A program made the translations under genes and the position numbers. The notes beneath the pieces were generated by a model. That model had not been told where the DNA came from. It saw only the letters and a program-made list of their open reading frames with translations, and did not search any database. From assembly GCF_026642255.1 (NCBI RefSeq), contig NZ_CP113264.1, positions 4,278,001 to 4,342,000 on the forward strand: a stretch of 64,000 nt of DNA, given 5' to 3'. The number at the start of each line of letters is the position of its first letter. Position 1 is the first letter of the stretch. The stretch is from Streptomonospora nanhaiensis. Its GTDB lineage: Bacteria > Actinomycetota > Actinomycetes > Streptosporangiales > Streptosporangiaceae. Positions 8,088-17,031 of this stretch are shown piece by piece.

Positions 8088-8522
8088 GTGTCCATCCCCG
8101 ACAGCATCGAGCGTGTGCTCGAACTCGCCCATCCACCCGAGAAAGTATGGGCAGCATTGACCACCGCCGAAGGACTCGGCGGCTGGTTCGGCTCCCGCGC
8201 GGAAATCAACGACCTGCGCCCCGGTGGCGAGGCACGCGTGTGGTGGAACCAGCAGGACGGGCACACCCTCGCGATCCAGGTCGTCGAGCCGCCCCGCCGG
8301 TTCGCCTACACGTGGGCGATCGACGGACTGCCGACGGGTGACCCGCGCCGGACCCGGGTCGAGTTCACATTGGAGTCCACCGGCACGGGCACGCGGTTGA
8401 CGGTGCGTGAGACCGGCTTCGCCCGGATGCCGGAGGACCTGGCCATCGCCTACGAGGACCACACCACGGGCTGGCGTACGGAGCTGACCGAGTTGGCCGA
8501 GTATCTCGATGCCGCGTCCTGA
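8088..8522 (+). CDS. SRPBCC / AHSA1-type START-fold protein
   Basis: The product has 144 residues and is a typical small SRPBCC protein. It begins SIPDSIERVLELAHPPEKVWAALTTAEGLGGWF, the diagnostic Hsp90-activator-homology (AHSA1/DUF1801-like) start. It continues with FAYTW and ends in a long C-terminal helix (GWRTELTELAEYL). The fold forms a hydrophobic cavity, and the ligand is unknown. I chose GTG 8088, since GGAGG sits 6 nt upstream, whereas ATG 8076 overlaps that SD and has none of its own. It overlaps the arsR gene by 14 bp. AHSA1-ArsR pairs are a recurrent two-gene module in actinobacteria. Confidence 0.85.
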   Translation: MSIPDSIERVLELAHPPEKVWAALTTAEGLGGWFGSRAEINDLRPGGEARVWWNQQDGHTLAIQVVEPPRRFAYTWAIDGLPTGDPRRTRVEFTLESTGTGTRLTVRETGFARMPEDLAIAYEDHTTGWRTELTELAEYLDAAS

Positions 8523-8871
8523 CCCTGAGACCGATACCGAGTCAACCGCCCAGGCGGTCTTCACCGCACTGGCCGACCCGACGCGGCGCGGCATCCTCGC
8601 CGAACTCGCCGCGCGCGGCCCGGCGACGGCGACCGATCTGGCCGAGCGGCTCCCCATCTCACGCCAGGCGATCGCTAAACACCTCGCCCTGCTGTCCGAT
8701 GCCGGGCTGGTCCGAGCGGAGACCGGGGAACGGCGCCGGATCCGCTTCCGGTTGCAGACCAGGCCGGTCGCCGTTGCCCAGTCGTTTCTCGCCGCGATGG
8801 CGCGCGACTGGGACGGACACCTGGGTGCACTGCGCGACCACCTCGACGACCACAGAAGGAATGGGACATGA
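8509..8871 (+). CDS. ArsR family winged-helix regulator
   Basis: The product has 120 residues: VFTALADPTRRGILAELA, then ATATDLAERLPISRQAIAKHLALLSDAGLV and the wing ERRRIRFRL. This is the ArsR/SmtB fold in the subgroup without metal-binding cysteines that pairs with AHSA1 proteins. ATG 8509 lies inside the end of the AHSA1 gene, so translation is coupled. Likely autorepressor of the operon via 8026-8063. Confidence 0.88.
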   Translation: MPRPDPETDTESTAQAVFTALADPTRRGILAELAARGPATATDLAERLPISRQAIAKHLALLSDAGLVRAETGERRRIRFRLQTRPVAVAQSFLAAMARDWDGHLGALRDHLDDHRRNGT

Positions 8872-9257
8872 CCCCGACGTTTAGCGGCGGCCACAACATC
8901 GCCATGAAGCTGCCCAAGGCCCAGTTCGACCGCACCATCGCCTTCTATCGCGACATTTTGGGGATGGAGGTCACCGATGAGAGCAGCGAGGCCGTCGCGA
9001 ACGGCGTTGCCCGGAGCGCATCAGTGCGGTTCGGTCCGGTCAAGCTGTGGTTCGACCGCGTCGATAACTACGCGCGAGCCGACCTGTGGCTGGAGCTGTT
9101 CACCGACGATGTCGGCCTCGCGACCCGACACCTGGCCGCGCACGGTATCGCGGTCCAAGACGAACTGGAACCGCTCCCCTCCGGCCTGGATGCCCACTGG
9201 ATCAGCAGCCCGGTGGGCATCCCGCACATCGTCCGGCTCTCCGACGAGGTGCAGTAG
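8868..9257 (+). CDS. Glyoxalase/bleomycin-resistance (VOC) family protein
   Basis: The product has 129 residues starting at ATG 8868, which overlaps the arsR stop (ATGA), with GAAGGA upstream. The sequence KLPKAQFDRTIAFYRDILGMEV, the central SVRFGPVKLWFDRVDN and the C-terminal SPVGIPHIVRL show a single VOC module of two beta-alpha-beta-beta-beta units. VOC proteins are metal enzymes or drug binders, and the substrate here is unknown. As the third gene of an ArsR-controlled operon it may act on whatever molecule releases the repressor. Confidence 0.8.
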   Translation: MTPTFSGGHNIAMKLPKAQFDRTIAFYRDILGMEVTDESSEAVANGVARSASVRFGPVKLWFDRVDNYARADLWLELFTDDVGLATRHLAAHGIAVQDELEPLPSGLDAHWISSPVGIPHIVRLSDEVQ

Positions 9258-9612
9258 GGGGTCGAGGAAGGAGCCCTTGCCCTAGGTGCCGTAGGCCATT
9301 ACCGCTCCTCAGGCTGGAGCCTCTTCAACCGAAACCGGCCATCTGCGCTGCGGCGGGCGAGCACACTCATCACGTGCGAGGTTTAGGTAAATCGGACACC
9401 GGCACGGCGCCACCTCGCTCCTCCTCCGGCCGCCCCAGGCGTGCGAGACCCGTGCTCTGGAAGGGCTCACCACCGACCGGTGAGCGGCCGAAGGGCCACC
9501 GCCACCCCCGTCGTGATCCTCACCGGCCCCATCGGGACCCGACGTCTCCCGGGGCAGCGCGAAGGCGGGATATCCGATGGAGGAACGGCCCTGCGCGTGA
9601 CAGGCTACGGCC
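9258..9612. other. Intergenic, nothing recognised
   Basis: There is no coding frame with plausible composition. It presumably contains the terminator of the VOC operon and the promoter of the gene at 9613. Confidence 0.4.
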
Positions 9613-10470
9613 ATGACCTCCCAGCCCAGCGGCCTGCCGGACCACTCCTGGCTCGGCGCCCCGATCGACGCCCGCCCCCTCTTCGCCCCTGAGCACACCG
9701 CGCTGATGGCCACGCTGCGGGGGCTGGCACCCGCCGACTGGCGTGAGGAGGCGGTGCCGGGATGGACCGTGCGCGATCTCGCCGCGCACCTTCTCGGCGA
9801 CTGCTACGGACGGCTCGCCCGCGGTCGCGACGGCCACCCGGAGGGGCCCTCCTTCGCCGCGGGCGAGACGCTGGAGGCGTTCATCCACCGCATCAACCAG
9901 GAATGGGTGGACGCCCACCGCCGGGTGAGCCCGGCCGCGCTCACGGACACCCTGGGGCTGATCGGCCAGCAGGTCGTCCGCTTCTTCGAGACGGCGGACC
10001 CGGACGCTCCGTCGACGGGGGTGTCCTGGGCCGGTGCCGACCCGGCGCCCCTGTGGCTGGACAGCGCCCGCGATCTCACCGAGTTCTGGACCCACCGCCA
10101 GCAGATCCGCCACGCCGCCGGCCAGGAGACCGACCCCGACCCCAGGTCCCTGGCGCTGGTCCTGGACACCTTCATGCGGGCCCTGCCCCACACCCTGCGC
10201 GAGGTCGACGCACCGGTGGGAACGCAGGTCCGGGTGAGCGTCGAAGGCCCGGCCGGCGGCCTCTGGACCGCCACGGCCACCGGGGACCGCTGGTCCCTGG
10301 CCGAGCCCGGCGTCCGGCACCCGGACTCGACCCTCCGCCTGGACGCCGAGACCGCCTGGCGGCTCTGCACCCGCGGCATCGAGCCGGGCACCGCCCTGGC
10401 CCGCGCCCGCGTCGAGGGCGACCCCCACCTGGCCGGGGCCGCCTGCCGGATCGTCTCCATCATCCACTGA
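9613..10470 (+). CDS. Mycothiol-dependent maleylpyruvate isomerase family protein
   Basis: The product has 285 residues. The N-terminal half has the DinB-like four-helix metal-binding domain typical of actinobacterial MDMPI proteins: LRGLAPADWREEAVPGWTVRDLAAHLLGDCYGRLA with the conserved W-TVRD-AH-LGD pattern. A second metal-site His lies in EFWTHRQQIRHA. The C-terminal half (VSVEGPAGGLWTATATGDRW, GDPHLAGAACRIVSI) resembles the SCP2-like domain fused in this family. True MDMPI isomerises maleylpyruvate with mycothiol in gentisate breakdown. With no aromatic-catabolism genes nearby, this is probably a paralogue of unknown thiol chemistry. It stands alone. Confidence 0.8.
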   Translation: MTSQPSGLPDHSWLGAPIDARPLFAPEHTALMATLRGLAPADWREEAVPGWTVRDLAAHLLGDCYGRLARGRDGHPEGPSFAAGETLEAFIHRINQEWVDAHRRVSPAALTDTLGLIGQQVVRFFETADPDAPSTGVSWAGADPAPLWLDSARDLTEFWTHRQQIRHAAGQETDPDPRSLALVLDTFMRALPHTLREVDAPVGTQVRVSVEGPAGGLWTATATGDRWSLAEPGVRHPDSTLRLDAETAWRLCTRGIEPGTALARARVEGDPHLAGAACRIVSIIH

Positions 10471-10966
10471 CGCCCCGGCCCCCGCCAGGAGGCGGTGATC
10501 CGATACCGGCAGGACCTGGCCCGCGCCGGTGACGGCCGCCCGTGGTCGATGCCCTCCCCACCGCCCCGGCCTCCCGACCCTCCTCGGCGGAGGCGGGAGG
10601 GAGGAGGCGCCGCGGTGTGGCGGCACGTGCCGACCTGTGTGCACACGGGGCGGCGCGCCCCGCCGGCCCTGACCCGCGAACTCTGTTTCGGCTACCGGGG
10701 CGGGCTGGAACACCGGTGTCGAACCGCGGCTCTTCCTGAGCACCTCGAATTCCCAGGACGCCGGCCGGGTCACCGAGACCGCCCTCCACGGCAAGGAAGA
10801 CCGGCCTACCCTTGAGTGCGCGTCGCTGTTTTCCCGACCCGTTGCCCAGGACGTCTCCGCGCGGAGACGTCCGTGCTCGTCCAGGCGGACCCACACCTGT
10901 GGAGGCAGTTCCGTCGGCGCGGGCTCTCCCCCACTGCCCCCCTTGCTACCCGACAGGACCAAGCGC
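10471..10966. other. Intergenic, one terminator-like hairpin
   Basis: No supported gene. A hairpin at 10570-10600 has arms CCTCCCG and CGGGAGG (7 bp) and an inner CCTCC/GGAGG pair, about 100 bp after the previous stop. The rest is featureless GC-rich sequence. Confidence 0.4.
10570..10600 (+). terminator. Possible terminator hairpin
   Basis: Outer arms are CCTCCCG (10570-10576) and CGGGAGG (10594-10600). Inner CCTCC pairs with GGAGG around TCGGC. There is no T-run, and G-rich sequence follows. The call rests only on stem strength and position downstream of the gene at 9613-10470. Confidence 0.3.
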
Positions 10967-11911
10967 ATGAAGAGGGACCCCCGTATCTCCTGGCGGCACG
11001 CACTCGCCGCACGGGCGCTCCAACTGACCTACCCCGCGATGAACCGCTTTCTGCTGCTCCCGCCGGAGGTGGAGTTCGCGACCAAGCCGATCGCCGCGCC
11101 TGCGACCGTGCGGATCCCGACCCGCCACGGCGATATCGGCGCCCTGGTCTTCAGCCCCACCTCCGAGGACATCGAGTCACAGCTCGCCGACGGTCGCAGC
11201 CCTCCGGTGCACATGCTGATCCACGGCGGGGGGTTCATCACCCGCTATCCGCTCGGTGAAGGCAACGTCGCGCGCTATCTCGCCTCCGAACTGGGCTGCT
11301 ACGTCGTCATGCCCGATTACCGTGCCGCCCCCCAGGTCTGCCATCCGGTGGCCGAGCAGGAGTGCTACGACGCCTACCTCTGGGTCCGCGGCAGCGGCGC
11401 GGCCCACTGCTGGGACGGCAACCGGGTCTCCGTCGGCGGGCCCAGCGCCGGCGGGCACCTCTCCCTGGGCGTTGCCCTGACGGCCATCGAGCGCGAAGAC
11501 CCCTCCCCGGCGGCCCTGTCCGTGGAGTTCGCCCCGGTCGACCTGACGCTGCCGAACGCGCAGCGGACGTCGCCCCGGTCACGGCCCGTCGTCGGAAAGG
11601 CGTTGATGGACCTCGTCATGAACACCTACTTCGCCGGAGCGGACACCAGCCTCCCGCTGGTCTCACCCGCACTGCACCCGGCACTCGACCGGCTTCCCCC
11701 GACCCTGGTCATCACCGCCGAGCACGACACCCTCAGGGACGAGGCGGACCGGTTCGCGGGCGCCCTCGAACGCGCGGGCGTCGAGGTCGTGCACCGCGTG
11801 TTCGAGGGCGTCGACCACGGATTCCTCTACCACCGGCCGGCCGGACCCGCCCGCGCCGCCATCTCCCTGATGGGCGAGCACCTGGGCTCGGCCTTCCGAC
11901 GTCCCCGCTGA
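10967..11911 (+). CDS. Alpha/beta hydrolase (HSL-type esterase/lipase)
   Basis: The product has 314 residues from ATG 10967 (AGGA about 10 nt upstream). The oxyanion-hole motif HGGGF is followed by the Ser motif in GGPSAGGHLSLG (GxSxG form GPSAG), then a catalytic Asp region (ITAEHDTLRDEAD) and His in GVDHGFLYH. This order and spacing fit the hormone-sensitive lipase branch (alpha/beta hydrolase fold 3), which hydrolyses short- to medium-chain esters. No signal peptide is seen, so it is likely cytoplasmic. It is a single gene, with 257 bp of unremarkable sequence separating it from the next gene. Confidence 0.88.
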   Translation: MKRDPRISWRHALAARALQLTYPAMNRFLLLPPEVEFATKPIAAPATVRIPTRHGDIGALVFSPTSEDIESQLADGRSPPVHMLIHGGGFITRYPLGEGNVARYLASELGCYVVMPDYRAAPQVCHPVAEQECYDAYLWVRGSGAAHCWDGNRVSVGGPSAGGHLSLGVALTAIEREDPSPAALSVEFAPVDLTLPNAQRTSPRSRPVVGKALMDLVMNTYFAGADTSLPLVSPALHPALDRLPPTLVITAEHDTLRDEADRFAGALERAGVEVVHRVFEGVDHGFLYHRPAGPARAAISLMGEHLGSAFRRPR

Positions 11912-12168
11912 TCGAAGGAGCGGACCGGGTCGGGGTCGCGGGACCGGCGCGTGCGGTCAAGCTGTTGCACCCGCACCTGAGGGCAGGTCCCCGCCACGAC
12001 GCGGGGCCCGGCTCGACACCGGATCCATCAGCCGATCCACTGTCCCCGCACCTCCGGCGACCGCCGCCCGACGACCCTGTCCGCGAGTGCGGCACCACGC
12101 GAGGAGGGTGTCCCGGGGTGTGTCCGGCATCGGCCACGACGAGCCGAACACGAGCCCGTGCGGCAGAC

Positions 12169-12741
12169 TCAGCCGACCGTCGGGGCCGGCGGCGCGACCG
12201 CCTCACGCAGTTCGTCGGCGGTCTGGGCGACGAGCTCGGAGAGGGTCGCGTCCGGGTCGGCCAGCCAGCGGGACGTTGCGCGCCGGGCGACCGCTATCGC
12301 CACGTCGATGATGAAGCGTGCTTTGCCGGGCTCGACGCCGCGGTGTTCGAGCGCCCGCACCAGCGCGTCGGCGATGTCGGCGAGCTTGATCAGATCGCGC
12401 TCGGCAAGCGCCGGGCTGGCGGCGATCACCCTGACGCGGCGCAGCAGGAACTCGCGCGGGCGGAAGATCTCGTCGGCGGTCCCCAGAGCGGTCAGCAGCG
12501 CCTCGATCGGCGTGAGGCCCGGGTCGGCCGCTTCGACCTGGGCGACGAGATGGGTCTGGAGTTCGTCGCCGGCGAAGAGGACTTCCCGTTTGTCGGGGAA
12601 ATAGCGGTAGAAGGAGCGCTCGGTCAGGCCGGCGGTGCGCGCGATCTGTGCGACCGAGGTGCGCTCGAAACCTTGCGCCTCGAACAGCTCGAGCGCCGCG
12701 CGCTTGAGCCGGCCCTGTGCGTCTGGCTCCCATCTCGGCAT
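12169..12741 (-). CDS. TetR family transcriptional regulator
   Basis: The product has 190 residues from ATG 12741 (GGTGG-like SD; an in-frame GTG lies 6 bp upstream). The HTH region GRLKRAALELFEAQGFERTSVAQIARTAGLTERSFYRYFPDKREVLF is a clear TetR domain of the AcrR type. The remainder is helical. It is divergent from the oxidoreductase at 12826, and two related palindromes in the 84-bp gap point to control of both genes. Confidence 0.88.
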   Translation of the reverse strand: MPRWEPDAQGRLKRAALELFEAQGFERTSVAQIARTAGLTERSFYRYFPDKREVLFAGDELQTHLVAQVEAADPGLTPIEALLTALGTADEIFRPREFLLRRVRVIAASPALAERDLIKLADIADALVRALEHRGVEPGKARFIIDVAIAVARRATSRWLADPDATLSELVAQTADELREAVAPPAPTVG

Positions 12742-12755
12742 GCCCACCAGGATAT

Positions 12756-12810
12756 GACAGCAGAGGCTGTCGTCGTGACACTAAGATCGATGACAACAGA
12801 TGCTGTCATC
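12756..12810. promoter_or_regulatory. Pair of TetR operators, centres 36 bp apart
   Basis: Site 1 (12756-12771) is GACAGC-AGAG-GCTGTC. Site 2 (12789-12810) has arms GATGACA and TGTCATC around a related centre. Both contain TGACArCAGAkGCTGTC. They lie between the divergent tetR (12741) and oxidoreductase (12826) starts. Confidence 0.75.
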
Positions 12811-12825
12811 ACATAGGAGATCGTC

Positions 12826-13776
12826 ATGAAGGCTCTTCAGTTCGACCGGTTCGGATCCCCGGACGTGATCGCGCTCCGCGACGTCCCGCAGCCGGAGCCG
12901 GGACCCGGCCAGATCCGGATCGCCGTGCGGGCGTGCGGCCTGGCACCGGCCGACTGGCACCTCGTCGACGGTCTCCTCGCCGACCATCTGCCGCCACTGC
13001 CGCGAGGGCTCGGCCTCGAGATCGCGGGCACCGTCGACGCGCTCGGTGAGGGCGTCACCGGCGTCCGGATCGGCGACCGCGTGTTCGGCCCGGCCACCTT
13101 CCACGGCCCGACGGCCGGCGCCGCCGAGTACGCGCTGATGCCGGCCTGGGCACGCATCCCCGAAGGCGTCACTGCCGAGCAGGCCGCCGCGCTGCCGATG
13201 GCGGCCGAGACGGCGTGGCGCGCGCTCGACGACCTCGGCGTCCAGGCGGGTGAGCTGCTGCTCGTCCACGGCGCGGGCACTACCGTGGGTGAGGCGGCGG
13301 TGCGCTTCGCGCTGCACCGGGGTATCCGGGTGATCGCCACCGCCGGGCCGACCCGGGCTGCCGCCCTGGAAGAGATCGGCGCCCAGGTGACCGCCTACGG
13401 CGAGGGCATGGCCGAACGCGTCAGCGCACTGACCGGAGGCCCCGTCGACCGCGCCCTGGACACGGCGCCGACCGGCGGTCGGATCGACCGTGCCGACCAG
13501 CCCAGCCCGGCCGGCGGCTCACTACCGACCTTGATCGAGCTGACCGGGGATCCCGACCGTGTCCTCACCGTCTCGGACTTCGCCGCCGCGGCCGAGCTGG
13601 GCGTCCGGATCACCACCGAGATCCGTTATGACCAGATGGACGAGTTCGCCCGGCTCGCCGGCGAAGGCATCTTGGTCGTACCGGTCGCCCGCACCTACAC
13701 GCTCGACCAGATCCAGAAAGCGGCCGAACTCAGCCAGTCCCGCCGACCCGGCGGCAAGCTCATACTCGTCCTGTGA
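12826..13776 (+). CDS. Zinc-independent NADP-dependent quinone oxidoreductase (MDR family)
   Basis: The product has 316 residues, ATG 12826 with AGGAGA SD. It starts MKALQFDRFGSPDVIALRDVPQPEPGPGQIRI, the standard N-terminus of the medium-chain dehydrogenase superfamily, with a GroES-like domain. Then AAALPMAAETAWRAL and the Rossmann segment LLVHGAGTTVGEAAVRFAL (normally GAGG.VG, here GAGTTVG) form the cofactor domain. No catalytic-zinc Cys/His set is present. The end RRPGGKLILVL is typical. It probably reduces quinones or enones with NADPH. TetR control suggests response to a reactive electrophile. Confidence 0.87.
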   Translation: MKALQFDRFGSPDVIALRDVPQPEPGPGQIRIAVRACGLAPADWHLVDGLLADHLPPLPRGLGLEIAGTVDALGEGVTGVRIGDRVFGPATFHGPTAGAAEYALMPAWARIPEGVTAEQAAALPMAAETAWRALDDLGVQAGELLLVHGAGTTVGEAAVRFALHRGIRVIATAGPTRAAALEEIGAQVTAYGEGMAERVSALTGGPVDRALDTAPTGGRIDRADQPSPAGGSLPTLIELTGDPDRVLTVSDFAAAAELGVRITTEIRYDQMDEFARLAGEGILVVPVARTYTLDQIQKAAELSQSRRPGGKLILVL

Positions 13777-13984
13777 GCTGTGAGCGCACCGTCAGCCTGG
13801 TAGACGGATCCGGAGGGCGAGTACTGACATCCCTGTGCTCGTCAACACGTGACCAAATCCTGTGGTAATCCTCCTCGACCCCCGTTTTGGTTGCTGCAGC
13901 GTCAAGTCCTCGATGGCGTGGGTGGGATGCGGTTCACGGCTGGGAGAGGTGGAGAACGGAGAAGGGGTACGCGCCGGCCGGGGC

Positions 13985-15232
13985 TCAGCGGCGGTGGAGC
14001 AGCCGGGTGGCGGCGGCCAGGAGCGGGGTGGTGAGGGTGGTGGCGGCCGCGCCGAGCACGGTGTCGGTGGCCAGGATCCAGCGGACGGTCATCATCCCCC
14101 GGGTGATGACCTCGCTGCCCCGCAGGCGCATGGCCGCCTCGAACCGGTCGACGGCCGCGGTGAGCGCGGCGGGGTCGGCTCCGGCCCCGCCAAGGTTCTC
14201 GACCAGGTCGGCCGCGTCGCGGACGGCGGCGCCGGCCCCCATTCCGGCGGTCGGCGGGGTGGCGTGGACCGCGTCCCCCAGCGCCGTGATCCGGCCGGCG
14301 GGCCACGGTGCGAGCTCCCGTGCCCGTGGTGACGCGGCGTTGAAGCGGAACGCGGCCACGGTGTGGGGGTCGGCCCGGTCGAGGACCTCGAGCACGTGCT
14401 CGCTCCAGCCCAGCTCGGCGAACCGGGCGATCAGCGCCGCCCGCAGTGCTTCGCCGTGCAGGCCGCGCAGGGCGTCGGTGGCGGAGGACTCGGGGAGCAT
14501 GGCCCCCCAGATGTAGGTGGGGCCCGTGGTGAGCGCCATGCACAGTTCGGGCCTGTCCAGGGCGGCGTTGCCGACGGGGTCGAGGTAGCCCACGTAGAGT
14601 GCGGCGCCGTGGCCGCCGAGCGCCAGGCCCGATCGCGGTCCCAGCCGTTCCCGCTCGCTCCGGCTCAGTGAGGGCAGCGGTGTCCGGCCGGAGAAGCCGA
14701 TGATGCCCGCCGGGGTGTTCGTGGGGCCACCGGCCAGGTGCCGGGCCACCAGGGAGTGGGTGCCGTCCGCTCCGACCAGCAGGTCGCCGGTGGCGGGTGC
14801 GGCGTCGGCGAACTCCACGCGCGGCGTCCCGTGGTCGTCGTGGCCGACCCCGGTCGCCGTCCGGCCCAGGTGGAGGTCGTCGCCGACCGCTTCGGCGAGC
14901 AGTGTGCGCAGGGTGATGCGGTCGATGTCCGCACTCGGGTCGGCGCCGAGGTCCGGGCCGTGTCCCAGCAGTCGGCCGCGCCGGTCCCAGAACGCGTCGC
15001 GGTCGCGCAGCCGCAGCGCGGAGGACGACGCCAGCAGCCGCTCGAAGACCTCCGGCGGGAGCAGCTCCCGCAGCGCCGTCTGGGCCCGCTGGTCGAGTGT
15101 GATGTGGTATCCGCCCGTGGCCGCGACGTCGGTGTCGCGGTCGAACACCGCCACCTCGATCCCGCGGCGGCGCAGCCCGGCCCCCAACGCGAGTCCACCG
15201 ATTCCGCCACCGACAACGACGACACGCACCAT
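13985..15232 (-). CDS. FAD-dependent monooxygenase (PHBH/TetX-like)
   Basis: The product has 415 residues from ATG 15232, chosen for the AGGAG SD upstream and the immediate MVRVVVVGGGIGGLALG FAD-binding GxGxxG. Further motifs are VGADGTHSLVAR (the DG motif of group A flavin monooxygenases) and GRITALGDAVHATPP (the GD motif, second FAD contact). Such enzymes hydroxylate aromatic or polyketide substrates using NAD(P)H and O2. TetX-like antibiotic inactivation is another possibility, but the substrate cannot be told from sequence. It is divergent from a WYL regulator that may control it. The open frame continues upstream past the ATG, but those residues look non-coding. Confidence 0.85.
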   Translation of the reverse strand: MVRVVVVGGGIGGLALGAGLRRRGIEVAVFDRDTDVAATGGYHITLDQRAQTALRELLPPEVFERLLASSSALRLRDRDAFWDRRGRLLGHGPDLGADPSADIDRITLRTLLAEAVGDDLHLGRTATGVGHDDHGTPRVEFADAAPATGDLLVGADGTHSLVARHLAGGPTNTPAGIIGFSGRTPLPSLSRSERERLGPRSGLALGGHGAALYVGYLDPVGNAALDRPELCMALTTGPTYIWGAMLPESSATDALRGLHGEALRAALIARFAELGWSEHVLEVLDRADPHTVAAFRFNAASPRARELAPWPAGRITALGDAVHATPPTAGMGAGAAVRDAADLVENLGGAGADPAALTAAVDRFEAAMRLRGSEVITRGMMTVRWILATDTVLGAAATTLTTPLLAAATRLLHRR

Positions 15233-15306
15233 GTTCCCGCTCCTTCTCCGTTCCGGGATCGTCCCGGTCATGCTGGAGGATGGGGCATGTAGTGGCCACC
15301 GAATGT

Positions 15307-15333
15307 CCACCACTGCCCATAATGGGGTGGTGG
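15307..15333. promoter_or_regulatory. Inverted repeat in the monooxygenase/WYL divergent region
   Basis: Outer arms CCACCAC (15307-15313) and GTGGTGG (15327-15333) enclose CCCAT-A-ATGGG (15316-15326), whose centre is offset by one base. It covers the presumed start of the WYL gene and lies 75 bp from the monooxygenase start. An operator is plausible. Confidence 0.45.
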
Positions 15334-16328
15334 CGGATACTTCACGGCGGGCGCTGCGGCTGCTCTCCCTGCTCATGGCTCGGCGCCAGTGGCCGCTGGG
15401 CGAGCTCGCGTCCCGGCTCGGCGTCAGCGAACGCACGGCACGGCGAGACATCGAGACCCTGCGCGGGCTCGACTACCCGATCACCACCGTCCGCGGGCCC
15501 GACGGGGGGTACCGGCTCGGCTCCGGGCACACCCTCCCCCCGCTGCTGTTCGACGACGATCAGGCGCTCGCGGTCTCGGTGGCCCTGCAGACCGCCCCGA
15601 GCACGGTGTTCGGCCTGGCCGAGGACGCGGCCAGGGCACTGGACACGCTCACCCAGGTGATGCCGGCCCGCGTGCGGGCGTCCATGGAGGCCCTGCACCT
15701 GACCAGGTTGCAGAACTACTGGGAGTTCCCCACTCCGCCCGTCGCCCCGGACGCGCTCACCGCGGTCGGCGGGGCGGTACGCCACCGGCACGTGCTCACC
15801 GTCCAGACCCTGCGCGCCGACGGGACACGGGCCCTGCCCGGGGACGGGGACTTCGTACCCGCCCGGCGCGTGGAGCCGCATCACCTGGTGGTGTGGGCCG
15901 CACGCTGGTACCTGGTCGCCTACGACCTCGCGGAGGAGGCCTGGCGCATCCACCGTGTGGACCGGCTGGTCCCCCGCCCGACGACGCAGCCCTTCACCGA
16001 CCGCGCCCTCCCCGGGGGCGACGTCGCCCGGTTCGTCATGACCAGCCACGACCGGGGCGACGTCCCCACCGCCTGGCCGTGCATGGGAACCGCGCGCCTC
16101 GACCTGCCCGCCCACGTCGTCGCCCGCTGGGCGCCCGGCGGGTCGGTCATCCAGCACCTGGACGCCGACCACTGCCGGCTCACGCTCGGAGCGTGGTCGT
16201 GGGCGGGCGTCGCCGGGATCCTCTCCACCTTCGACACCGGGATCACCGAGGTGACCCCTGAGGAGCTGGTCGGTGCCTGCCACCGCCTCGCCGAACGGTG
16301 GTCCGCCGCCACGGGGCCGACCGCGTAG
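15330..16328 (+). CDS. WYL-domain HTH transcriptional regulator (YafY-like)
   Basis: The product has about 332 residues. The N-terminal HTH_11 is ADTSRRALRLLSLLMARRQWPLGELASRLGVSERTARRDIETLRGLDYPI. The WYL region contains HHLVVWAARWYLVAYDLAEEAWRIHRVDRL, and a C-terminal WCX-like segment follows. WYL regulators sense small or nucleotide ligands. I prefer GTG 15330, where similarity to the family starts. ATG 15303 and GTG 15327 are in frame alternatives, and none has a good SD. Divergent from the FAD monooxygenase. Confidence 0.82.
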   Translation: MADTSRRALRLLSLLMARRQWPLGELASRLGVSERTARRDIETLRGLDYPITTVRGPDGGYRLGSGHTLPPLLFDDDQALAVSVALQTAPSTVFGLAEDAARALDTLTQVMPARVRASMEALHLTRLQNYWEFPTPPVAPDALTAVGGAVRHRHVLTVQTLRADGTRALPGDGDFVPARRVEPHHLVVWAARWYLVAYDLAEEAWRIHRVDRLVPRPTTQPFTDRALPGGDVARFVMTSHDRGDVPTAWPCMGTARLDLPAHVVARWAPGGSVIQHLDADHCRLTLGAWSWAGVAGILSTFDTGITEVTPEELVGACHRLAERWSAATGPTA

Positions 16329-16650
16329 AGGCGGGCCGGGGCGGCGTCTGTCGGTCCCGGCCTGGAGAAACGGGGCCACCACGCACCACCCGACGCGAGG
16401 CCCTCTGTGACGCGACCCTCTCTGCCCCTCCGCCGGACCGGCGACGGCCCGCGTGTGCCCGGCACGCTGCTGGTCCGTACCGATCGCGCTGGGATCATGG
16501 TGGTCAACCTGGAGCTCGCCAACATGGACATCAGTTCCTTCATGGACCACGAGACCTGCAAGGCCCTCCCCTGGCGTTCGTCTCGTGTGGGCTCTTGCTC
16601 CGCCGGTCTAATACCTGTGCCGGGGCCATCGTCCAGGTGGTGAATTGCCG
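16329..16650. other. Intergenic, no supported gene
   Basis: A 78-codon plus-strand frame (16407-16643) exists, but it has no family resemblance and poor third-position GC bias, so it was not called. No repeats were noted. Confidence 0.4.
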
Positions 16651-17031
16651 TCAGGGGAAGTGCAGGTCGACGACGGCGTCGTCTGCCCCGAGAACCACTG
16701 TTTCCACCTCGGTCCCCGTTCCGTCCTTCGTCCCGTGGACGTCCCAGCTGCCCCGGTGCAGGACGAGTCGGTAGCTTCCGTCGTCGATGGTGCGTGAACC
16801 CCTCTCGTGCGAGGACACGGGCGGGTCCTCGTTCGACGACCATTGGATGTTCACACCTTCGACCGGCTGACCCGAGGAGTCGTACACCGTGCCTGTGATG
16901 GCCGTCATCCCGGTTTCCCCAGGACTTCGACCGGGGTCGTCATTGCTGACCATTGTCCAGGGAAGAGCGCACGAAGAGGCCAGGAGAACCGTGGATACAA
17001 CGCCTGATCCCCGCAGGCGGATACTGGCCAT
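16651..17031 (-). CDS. Secreted protein with carboxypeptidase-regulatory-like (Ig-like) domain
   Basis: The product has 126 residues from ATG 17031 (AGAGGG SD). The N-terminus MASIRLRGSGVVSTVLLASSC is a signal peptide ending in a lipobox-like LASSC. The -3 position is not the usual Leu, so lipidation is uncertain. The rest, TAITGTVYDSSGQPVEGVNIQW followed by DDGSYRLVLHRGSWDV, is a typical CarboxypepD_reg-like beta-sandwich (G.V.D..G.P..G). It is a small extracytoplasmic, possibly structural or adhesive protein. No partner genes. Confidence 0.65.
   Translation of the reverse strand: MASIRLRGSGVVSTVLLASSCALPWTMVSNDDPGRSPGETGMTAITGTVYDSSGQPVEGVNIQWSSNEDPPVSSHERGSRTIDDGSYRLVLHRGSWDVHGTKDGTGTEVETVVLGADDAVVDLHFP

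Noticed and set aside
16407..16643. 78-codon plus-strand frame in the 16.3-16.65 kb gap
   Set aside because: No SD, no family resemblance and mixed codon bias.
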